From Pseudomonas sp. CM27 (GTDB lineage: Bacteria > Pseudomonadota > Gammaproteobacteria > Pseudomonadales > Pseudomonadaceae), in the NCBI RefSeq assembly GCF_013179515.1, contig NZ_JABMCN010000010.1, positions 1 to 42,945 on the forward strand: a stretch of 42,945 nucleotides of DNA, in the 5' to 3' direction. A program made the position numbers and the translations under genes. This document shows positions 18,077-26,282 of this stretch, one piece after another. A model generated the notes under the pieces. The model worked only from the letters and a program-made list of their open reading frames with translations. It ran no database searches and was not told the origin of the DNA. Within the stretch, counting starts at the first letter, position 1, and each line of letters starts with the position of its first letter.

Positions 18077-18886
18077 TCAGATCTCCAGCGGCGTGACGCC
18101 CATGAATGCGCCGAGGTGGCCGAGTTGGGCGAAGGCCATTTGCGGCCCGGTCTGGATCGCGCAGCCTACCTGGCGTGCCCGGTTCAGCAGTGGGGTGATC
18201 TCGGGCGAGGTGACTACATCGGCCACCAGGGTGTCGGGCTGCAAGGTGGCCAGCAGGGCGGCTGACAGCGGCAGCTCCGCGCTTGCGCCCATGCCGACGG
18301 GGGAGGCGTTGGCGACCAGGTCGAAGTCCTCCAGGCCATAGAACTGCGTGTTGATAGCGATTTCGGGGAAGGCATTGCCGAGCAGCTCGCATACCGCGCC
18401 CATTCGCATGGCGCTGGGGTCATGCAGGGTAATGCTGGCGATGCCGGCCTCGCCCAGTGCATAGGCAATGGCACTGCCGACTCCGCCGCAGCCAATCACC
18501 AGCGCCCGTTTGCCTGTCGGCTCAAAGCCATGCTTGCGCGCGGCCCCCAGAAAACCGGCGCCATCCACGTTGTCGCCCAGCAGGCGGCCGTCACGCTCGC
18601 GGCGGATCACATTGACCGAGCCCAGTGCGGCCGCACGCTCGCTCAGGCCGTCCAGGCGGCTGGCCAGGGCCTGCTTGTAAGGCACGGTAACTACGCAACC
18701 GCGCAGGTTCTGCCAGCCGCGCAGGCTGCCGGCAAAGCTGTCCAGCGCCGTTTCCTGCAGGTCGATGGGCAGCATGGCAAGGTTGCAATTGTTGTGGGCA
18801 AACCAGGTGTTGAAGTTTTCCGGGGACTTCACCTGGGCGATGGGCGAACCGACGATAGCGACCAGTTCCGTTGAACCACGAATCAT
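18077..18886 (-). CDS. Shikimate/quinate dehydrogenase-like oxidoreductase (AroE family)
   Basis: This 269-aa enzyme has the AroE fold. The N-terminal substrate domain contains VGSPIAQVKSPENFN (family SPxHxxxFN, here with Glu instead of His). VTVPYK supplies the catalytic Lys at about residue 71, and GDNVDGAGFL the catalytic Asp at about 106. The NAD(P) domain follows with ALVIGCGGVGSAIAYAL, then NASPVGM and TGPQMAFAQL near the end. The family reversibly oxidises a ring hydroxyl of shikimate or quinate. As the first gene of a catabolic-looking operon divergent from an IclR regulator, it is more likely a catabolic paralogue than the biosynthetic AroE. Substrate and cofactor preference are unknown. 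Confidence 0.88.
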   Translation of the reverse strand: MIRGSTELVAIVGSPIAQVKSPENFNTWFAHNNCNLAMLPIDLQETALDSFAGSLRGWQNLRGCVVTVPYKQALASRLDGLSERAAALGSVNVIRRERDGRLLGDNVDGAGFLGAARKHGFEPTGKRALVIGCGGVGSAIAYALGEAGIASITLHDPSAMRMGAVCELLGNAFPEIAINTQFYGLEDFDLVANASPVGMGASAELPLSAALLATLQPDTLVADVVTSPEITPLLNRARQVGCAIQTGPQMAFAQLGHLGAFMGVTPLEI

Positions 18887-18970
18887 GCTGACCTCCTTCT
18901 TGGCGTTGTTGTGGAGGCAAGCCTGATGCAGCAGCGCGTGTGCAACAATGCGCGGGAGTGGCAGTTAATG

Positions 18971-18999
18971 CGATAATCGCATCTATGTAGCGATTATCG
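18971..18999. promoter_or_regulatory. Inverted repeat between AroE-like gene and iclR, candidate operator
   Basis: CGATAATCGC (18971-18980) and GCGATTATCG (18990-18999) are perfect reverse complements separated by 9 bp. The left arm is itself part of a 13-bp palindrome, TGCGATAATCGCA (18969-18981). A further partial copy, AATCGC, follows at about 19004. The repeat lies in the 154-bp divergent gap, upstream of both the AroE-like gene and the IclR gene. It is the obvious candidate binding site for that IclR regulator, controlling both directions. The sequence is seen; the binding is inference. Confidence 0.6.
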
Positions 19000-19040
19000 A
19001 ATTAATCGCCGTTTTCGCATCCTGATTGTGAGCCGATTCC

Positions 19041-19811
19041 GTGACCATTCCAGAAATCCACCCTCGTGATCTCATCGCCGGCTTGCAAAAAGGCCTGGCG
19101 CTGATGCAGCTGTTCAGCGTCGAGCAGCCGCGCCTCAGCGTGCCGCTGGCCGCCAGGTTGTCAGGCCTTACCCCAAGTGCCGCACGGCGCTTTCTGTTGA
19201 CGCTGGTGCACGAAGGTTTTGCCGAAACCGACAGCCGCGAATACTGGCTGACGCCCAAGGCCCTGCGCATCGGCCAGGCCTATGTGGACTCGGCGCAACT
19301 GCCGCGCATGCTGCGGCCGATTGTCGAGCAGGTGGCACGGCAGACCCAGGAACACGTGTCGGTGGGCACCCGCGATGGTGACGAAATCATCCACCTGGTG
19401 CGCAGCCGCTACAGCCATGTGGCTTCGTTGTCGATCAGGCCTGGTTCGCGGGTGCCGATGCATTGCACCGCCAGTGGGCGCATCTGGCTGGCCTGGCTGG
19501 ATGAAGGTGAGCGGGATGGCTACTTTGCGCGTAACTCGCTGCGCGCCTTGACGCCTTACACCCAGACTGACCGGCTGCAGCTGGAGGCAGATTTGCAGCG
19601 GATCAAGGGGCAGGGCTTCTGTATCGTTGACCAGGAGTACGAAATCGGCATGCGCGTGCTGGGTGTGCCGCTACTGGACCGGGCCGGGCGGCTGAAAGCC
19701 ACGCTGACCATCACCACCCACGCATCGCGGTTGAGTGTTGATGAAATACGCTTGCGCTATCTGCCGCCCTTGTATGAGGCTCAGGCGTTGCTGCGGCCGG
19801 TTCTGGACTGA
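19041..19811 (+). CDS. IclR-family transcriptional regulator (PcaR/PobR-like)
   Basis: This 256-aa regulator has the two-domain IclR layout. The N-terminal winged helix-turn-helix spans about residues 12-70 (DLIAGLQKGLALMQLFS, then AARLSGLTPSAARRFLLTL). The effector-binding domain includes SIRPGSRVPMHCTASGRIWL, QGFCIVDQEYEIGMRVLGVP and the closing LPPLYEAQALLRPVLD. The opening resembles aromatic-catabolism regulators of the PcaR/PobR/CatR type. The start is GTG at 19041. It is divergent from the AroE-like gene, with a strong inverted repeat between them, so it most likely controls the oxidoreductase operon in response to a small carboxylate ligand. The ligand is unknown. Confidence 0.92.
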   Translation: MTIPEIHPRDLIAGLQKGLALMQLFSVEQPRLSVPLAARLSGLTPSAARRFLLTLVHEGFAETDSREYWLTPKALRIGQAYVDSAQLPRMLRPIVEQVARQTQEHVSVGTRDGDEIIHLVRSRYSHVASLSIRPGSRVPMHCTASGRIWLAWLDEGERDGYFARNSLRALTPYTQTDRLQLEADLQRIKGQGFCIVDQEYEIGMRVLGVPLLDRAGRLKATLTITTHASRLSVDEIRLRYLPPLYEAQALLRPVLD

Positions 19812-19830
19812 GCGCCAGCAGCGCCAAGGC

Positions 19831-21684
<1,854 letters not shown>

Positions 21685-22072
21685 GCTTGTCTCCGGGAAA
21701 TCTGCATTCGCTTAGCAGGTAACCATACAGCACATCGCAGTATTCGCCTGCAGACGGGGCTGGCCAGCTGGTTTCAGGGTGCCGTGATCAGGCGTGGAAT
21801 GATGCGTTGCAGGCAGGCATTCTGGCTGGCTTGACCCTCCTCTGGTTTGCGGGTGCGGCGCTGTCGTAGGGCGAAGAGAGGCCCGCCCTTACATACCTTT
21901 GCAATTGCTTACATTTACTTTGTCATAAACAGTCGCTGGTGCTGTAGAATTGACGGCTTCCCTGGTAACAACCTCCTTTTGCCGTTTTATTGACGTGAGT
22001 CATTAAGGCGACAACGGTGTTTGTGTCACATTCCCCAGAAATCCGATTTATTTTTTTTGCAGAGCCAGTGTT
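21685..22072. promoter_or_regulatory. Upstream region of the cellulose operon
   Basis: This 388-bp gap holds no convincing gene. It should contain the ABC transporter promoter (left) and the bcs promoter (right). The right half turns AT-rich from about 21895. Two overlapping partial matches to the FleQ-box pattern GTCANTAAATTGAC are visible: GTCATTAAGGCGAC at 21999-22012 and GCCGTTTTATTGAC at 21981-21994. FleQ with c-di-GMP is known to control exopolysaccharide operons in Pseudomonas. A T-rich run lies at about 22048-22058, just before bcsE. The -35 and -10 boxes could not be assigned with confidence. Confidence 0.45.
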
Positions 22073-23572
22073 TTGACGAATGGAATGCCGTTGTTGGCTA
22101 TCCCCGGCTTAGGCGCCGAAAGCAGCCAGCTTCATCAACAAGGACTGTATTGGTTAGCTTGCGATGCCGCCGAAGACGCCATTTTGCTCTGCCGCCAGGT
22201 AATCGAAGGCATGCCCGATAGTGCACGCGGCGCCTTGATTGCCGATGCGCAAACCTTGGGCGACGTGCTGGCGGTGCTCGACTCAGCCAGTGGCCCGGCC
22301 GAGCTGGCGCTGTATGAATCTACCCCGCAGGCCATCTGCAACCTGGCACAGGACCTGCCCCGCCTGGATGCGGGCGAGCGCGTGCTGGTGCTGATGGCGC
22401 CGGCTGGCACCTGGGCAGGCGACGACGTCGAGCTCTGGTGCAATGCCCTGCGCCCGGCGTTGCTGGCCGAAGGTGCGCTGTTGCTGGTCATCAGCAGTGG
22501 GCAGGGCGCCAGTCTGGTGGCGCACCTGCGCGCATTCAACCAAGGTGTCGACGGCCTGGCGCAGCTGTATCGCGGCAAAGGCGGCGTGCGCTACTTGCAG
22601 CATTTCTGGAGCAACCTGCTGGGCAAAGCGGGTACCCGCGACGTGGAACTGGCGCGCCTTCAGGCAGGCTTTGCCGCTGCCCAGGCGCCGCAGGCAGCCG
22701 CAGATACCGGTGGCGACGAATTGCAGTACCTGGCCCAGCGCGCGGTACTGGAAGGTGCACCGGCCTTCTCCGAACACTGGGTGGTGTGTGAAGGCCCTGA
22801 CGACCTTGGTGCCAAGGCCAGCCGGGCGGTTTCCGCCACGGTGATCTTCGCCATGGACGCCGGTCAACGGCTGGATAGCCTGGCGCGGCAGTTGCACCGG
22901 TTACGCCAGCTGCGCGGCAATGCCCTGAAGCTGGTGGTGCGCGAAATGGCGCCCACCCTGCGCTATCAGGACGAACAGCTGCTGCTGGGCTGCGGCGCCA
23001 GCCAGATCGTGCCGTTTGGTGCCAGCCTTTCGCGCTTCCTGACCATGGTCGAGAGCATCCAGGGCTACGTCTGGCGCCGGCGCTTGCCCGGCGACTTTGA
23101 CGCCTTGCTGGCACGCTTGCGGCCGTTGGCCATTTGCGGGCTGGTCGCGCCACGCGCATTTGCCGAAGCCGTGCAGAGCATGTGGCACGGCGTGCGAAAC
23201 GGCGAGATCGTCCACCAGCTGCTGGTGCTGCGCCCGGCCCCGGGCCTGAGCCCGCTGCAGGCCTGCTCGCGCGCCGTATTCCGCCGTGATGGCGATATCG
23301 CCTGCGTGGTCGGTGAAGTGCTGTTCCTGTTCCTGTTTGCCTGCCGCTCCGAAGGCGTCGAACAGGCGCTTGACCACATCTTCCAGTTGTCGTGCAAAGA
23401 GCTGTTCATCAGCCAGGAGGTGCTGGCCGGCATCGACAGCCTGGCCACCCCGGCGTTTCTCGATGAGCGCTTGCCACGGCCACCGCGCGACGATGCGGCG
23501 CAGCTGCCTGCACAGGCACGGCCAGCCCTGCTGCCACGTCGGGTCGGCCTGGGCAAGTGGGGTGCAGCGTGA
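22073..23572 (+). CDS. bcsE: Cellulose synthase regulator BcsE (c-di-GMP-binding GIL domain)
   Basis: BcsE boosts cellulose synthesis by binding c-di-GMP through its GIL domain and recruiting BcsF/BcsG and BcsRQ to the synthase. The 499 aa match the family length. The C-terminal GIL domain contains the ligand motif RxGD as Arg405-Asp-Gly-Asp408 (in AVFRRDGDIACVV). The N-terminal part resembles a degenerate receiver/NTPase-like region, e.g. ERVLVLMAPAGTWAGDD. The start is uncertain: TTG at 22073 or ATG at 22085, neither with a strong ribosome binding site. It is the first gene of the bcs operon and its stop overlaps the bcsF start (GTGA). Confidence 0.9.
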   Translation: MTNGMPLLAIPGLGAESSQLHQQGLYWLACDAAEDAILLCRQVIEGMPDSARGALIADAQTLGDVLAVLDSASGPAELALYESTPQAICNLAQDLPRLDAGERVLVLMAPAGTWAGDDVELWCNALRPALLAEGALLLVISSGQGASLVAHLRAFNQGVDGLAQLYRGKGGVRYLQHFWSNLLGKAGTRDVELARLQAGFAAAQAPQAAADTGGDELQYLAQRAVLEGAPAFSEHWVVCEGPDDLGAKASRAVSATVIFAMDAGQRLDSLARQLHRLRQLRGNALKLVVREMAPTLRYQDEQLLLGCGASQIVPFGASLSRFLTMVESIQGYVWRRRLPGDFDALLARLRPLAICGLVAPRAFAEAVQSMWHGVRNGEIVHQLLVLRPAPGLSPLQACSRAVFRRDGDIACVVGEVLFLFLFACRSEGVEQALDHIFQLSCKELFISQEVLAGIDSLATPAFLDERLPRPPRDDAAQLPAQARPALLPRRVGLGKWGAA

Positions 23573-23754
23573 ACATTGCACAACTGTTGCAGGTGTCGGG
23601 CATCAGCGCATTGGTCACGTTGGCCCTGGCCCTGCTGGTGCTGCGCCTGCAGCGGGCAGTGCGCCGCTGGCTGCGCCGTCGCCTGTCCCCCCGTTACCTG
23701 AAACCGCTGGGCGTGCGCCACCGCGCCGCACGCCAGGAACCCCGCAATGACTAA
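23569..23754 (+). CDS. bcsF: Small membrane protein BcsF
   Basis: This 61-aa single-pass membrane protein has a hydrophobic helix at about residues 12-27 (SALVTLALALLVLRLQ) and a strongly basic tail (RRWLRRRLSPRYLKPLG). Size, topology and position between bcsE and bcsG match BcsF, which links membrane-bound BcsG to BcsE. The start is GTG at 23569, overlapping the bcsE stop by 4 bp; a GTG 12 bases upstream is possible but less likely. The 3' end overlaps bcsG by 8 bp. Assignment rests mainly on context and topology, since BcsF proteins are short and variable. Confidence 0.85.
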   Translation: MNIAQLLQVSGISALVTLALALLVLRLQRAVRRWLRRRLSPRYLKPLGVRHRAARQEPRND

Positions 23755-25366
23755 TACTTCAGCCTCCCTCCCGGTGCTGGCCCGATGGCCTGGACTGGGA
23801 GGGTGGAACTTCTATTTCCTGGCCAAGTTCCTGCTGGTCAGCCTCGGCATGCTCGACTTCCAGGCATTGCCCAACCTGCTGTTTGCCGCGTTTCTGCTGA
23901 TCCCCCTGGCGGGCAAGTGGCTGCGTGTTGCCCGGCAATTGGCGGCCGTGCCCATCGGTATTGCGTTGTTCTATCAGGACACTTGGTTGCCGCCGTTCAG
24001 CCGCCTGCTGGCGCAGCCGGGGGTGCTCGATTTCTCCTGGGAGTACTTGCTGGAGCTGATCGGCCGCTTCGTCAACTGGAACCTGATGGGCGCACTGGCG
24101 TTGTTGCTGGTGGGTTACCTGTACCTGCGTCACTGGCTGCGCCTGAGTACCTTGAGCCTGCTAGGGCTGGCGTGGCTGGCTGTCGGCGGCTTGCCGTCGC
24201 TGGGGTTCAGCGCGGGCCCGGCGCCAGGCGCCGAGGTTGCCAGCGCCGCCGACCAGGTACAGGGCGGGGCAGTGGCCGACAATGCCAGCCTCGACAACTG
24301 GCTTGAGCGCTTCTTCGCCAGTGAGCGGGAGCGGGTGACGGCGTTCCCGGCGATCAAGGCCGATGAACAGCCCTTCGACTTGCTGGTGATCAATATCTGC
24401 TCGCTGGCCTGGGATGACCTGTCAGCGGTCGGGCTGCGGGACAACCCGTTGTTCTCGCGCCTGGACGTGGTATTCGACCAGTTCAATTCGGCCACGTCCT
24501 ACAGCGGGCCCGCCGCGATCCGCGTGCTGCGTGCCAGCTGTGGCCAGTCGACCCATGCCGGCCTGTACCAGCCCGCAGCCGAGCAGTGCCTGCTGTTCGA
24601 GAACCTGGCCAAGCTTGGTTTCCAGAGCAATACCTTGCTCAACCACAGCGGCCGTTTCGACAACTTCATCGGCGACATCAGCCAGCAGAACATGCCACAA
24701 CCGGGCCTGCGCAACACCGACTTCCCGCGGGCACTGGTCGGCTTCGACGGCTCGCCCATCGCCAGCGACCTGGACGTGCTGCGCCGTTGGTGGGGGCAGC
24801 GCAAGGGGGCTTCGGCCGAGCATGTGTCGCTGTTCTACAACAGCATCAGCCTGCACGACGGCAACCGCATCGTTACCGCCGACGGCGGCACCCGCGTGGC
24901 CGATTACGCCACCCGGGCCAATCGGCTGTTCGGCGAGCTGGGCAGCTTCCTCGATGAACTGGAGCGCAGTGGCCGGCGGGTGGTGGTGGCGATTGTGCCG
25001 GAGCACGGCGCTGCGCTGCACGGGGACCGCATGCAGCTGTCGGGCATGCGCGAGATCCCCACACCATCGATTACCCATGTACCGGTGGGGCTGAAGTTCA
25101 TCGGCATGGGGCAGCCTGCCCGCAGCGAGCCGCTGCGGGTGACGGCGCCCACCAGCTACCTGGCGTTGTCCGAACTGATCTCGCGGGTGTATGCGGGCCT
25201 GGGGCAGCAGCAGGCGCTGGATGTGCCCAGCCTGCTGAGCGACCTGCCGGCCACCGAGCAGGTCGCCGAAACCTCCGGCGCACAGGTTGTGAACTACCAG
25301 GGGCGCGCCTACATGCGCCTGCAAGGCCACGCCGACTGGCAGCCCATTCCCAAGGAGCGCCCATGA
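23747..25366 (+). CDS. bcsG: Cellulose phosphoethanolamine transferase BcsG
   Basis: BcsG moves phosphoethanolamine from phosphatidylethanolamine to nascent cellulose in the periplasm. This 539-aa protein has an N-terminal membrane domain (about residues 20-150) and a C-terminal alkaline-phosphatase-fold domain. The active-site set known from E. coli is conserved: Cys218 in INICSLAWDD (E. coli C243), nucleophile Ser253 in SATSYSGPAAIR (S278), His370 in SLHDGN, and Glu419-His420 in IVPEHG (E442/H443). Spacing between the Cys and the Ser is identical to E. coli. It overlaps bcsF by 8 bp and bcsR by 4 bp. Modified cellulose is therefore the predicted product. Confidence 0.95.
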   Translation: MTNTSASLPVLARWPGLGGWNFYFLAKFLLVSLGMLDFQALPNLLFAAFLLIPLAGKWLRVARQLAAVPIGIALFYQDTWLPPFSRLLAQPGVLDFSWEYLLELIGRFVNWNLMGALALLLVGYLYLRHWLRLSTLSLLGLAWLAVGGLPSLGFSAGPAPGAEVASAADQVQGGAVADNASLDNWLERFFASERERVTAFPAIKADEQPFDLLVINICSLAWDDLSAVGLRDNPLFSRLDVVFDQFNSATSYSGPAAIRVLRASCGQSTHAGLYQPAAEQCLLFENLAKLGFQSNTLLNHSGRFDNFIGDISQQNMPQPGLRNTDFPRALVGFDGSPIASDLDVLRRWWGQRKGASAEHVSLFYNSISLHDGNRIVTADGGTRVADYATRANRLFGELGSFLDELERSGRRVVVAIVPEHGAALHGDRMQLSGMREIPTPSITHVPVGLKFIGMGQPARSEPLRVTAPTSYLALSELISRVYAGLGQQQALDVPSLLSDLPATEQVAETSGAQVVNYQGRAYMRLQGHADWQPIPKERP

Positions 25367-25581
25367 TCACTGGCACAGCAGACCCCTCCGAGCGTAGCGA
25401 CGACATCGCCCAGCTGCGCCAGCACCTGGGCATGCCCGACCTGAACTACCAGGATATCTCCCTGTTGGTGGGTGTTCAGCAGGCCCTGCAGCGCTGGCCG
25501 TTACTCGGTGAAAGCTGCCGCGCCGGCGCCCAGGGCACACTGTACGCAGCGGCGCCGCCGCGTGAGGCGGTGTCGTCATGA
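25363..25581 (+). CDS. bcsR: Cellulose biosynthesis regulator BcsR
   Basis: This 72-aa protein matches BcsR (YhjR family). The conserved block DIAQLRQHLGMPDLNYQDIS is followed by QQALQRWPLLGES, which closely parallels the E. coli protein (LPDIDYADIS, then ALKRWPLLAE). BcsR forms a complex with BcsQ that regulates and helps assemble the synthase, with c-di-GMP bound through BcsE. The C-terminal ~18 residues extend beyond the E. coli protein. It overlaps bcsG upstream by 4 bp and bcsQ downstream by 4 bp. Confidence 0.9.
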   Translation: MITGTADPSERSDDIAQLRQHLGMPDLNYQDISLLVGVQQALQRWPLLGESCRAGAQGTLYAAAPPREAVSS

Positions 25582-26282
25582 CCAGCCTGGCATTGCACGG
25601 TGTACGCGGCGGCCTGGGCCGCAGCGCGTTGCTGGCCGCATTGGGCTATGCGCTGCATGGCGTGGGGGAGCGGGTGCTGCTGGTCGACCTGTGCCCCAGC
25701 AACCTGCTGGGTCTGCACTTCAACCTGCCCCTCGACACGTGTGAAGGCTGGGCGCTGGCCGAGCGGCAAGGGCGGCCGTTCGGCGACGCCGTGTACCAGG
25801 TGCTCGACGGCCTGTGCCTGTTGCCGTTCGGCAATCTGTCTGCTGGCGCGCCGCCGCCTGTGCTGGACGCGGATGCATGGCGCGTGCGCCAGGCAGAGCT
25901 GGCCGGGCATTTCGACTGGGTGCTGTTCGACCTGCCGCAGTTGCCGGGCGATGGCGCTGGCGGGGTCAAAACCGATGTGCGTGTGCTGGTCGCCGAAGCT
26001 GAAATGGCCAGCCACCTGCTGCTTGGGCGGCGACCGGTCGAGCACTATGACCTGTTGCTGGTCAACCGCTACGACCCCGCCAGCCGCTTGCAAAGCGACT
26101 TGCTGATGGTTTGGCGCGACCTGTTCCGTGATCGCCTGCCGCTGCAGGTGGTGCACCGCGACGAGGCGTTTCTCGAAGCCTTGGCGTGCAAGGCCCCGCT
26201 GGGCCATTACGCGCCGCAGAGCCTGGCCTGCCGGGATGTGCAGAGCCTGGCGGTGCGTTGCCTGACGAGGCGCCAGTCGTGA
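25578..26282 (+). CDS. bcsQ: MinD-like protein BcsQ with altered P-loop
   Basis: BcsQ is a ParA/MinD-family protein needed for cellulose synthase assembly, working with BcsR and BcsE. The protein has 234 aa, slightly shorter than E. coli BcsQ. The deviant Walker A region reads GVRGGLGRSALL (about 8-19), with Arg in place of the usual KGGVGKT lysines; E. coli BcsQ also departs from the consensus there (GVRGGVGTT). The Walker A' region LLVDLCPSNLLGLHFN and Walker B-like WVLFDLPQ follow. Nucleotide handling may thus be weak or different. It overlaps bcsR and bcsA by 4 bp each. No internal stop is present, unlike the known nonsense allele of E. coli K-12. Confidence 0.92.
   Translation: MTSLALHGVRGGLGRSALLAALGYALHGVGERVLLVDLCPSNLLGLHFNLPLDTCEGWALAERQGRPFGDAVYQVLDGLCLLPFGNLSAGAPPPVLDADAWRVRQAELAGHFDWVLFDLPQLPGDGAGGVKTDVRVLVAEAEMASHLLLGRRPVEHYDLLLVNRYDPASRLQSDLLMVWRDLFRDRLPLQVVHRDEAFLEALACKAPLGHYAPQSLACRDVQSLAVRCLTRRQS

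Noticed and set aside
25578..26282. BcsQ as a pseudogene
   Set aside because: The P-loop is degenerate, but the frame is intact, of normal length and tightly overlapping with its neighbours, as in functional BcsQ genes.
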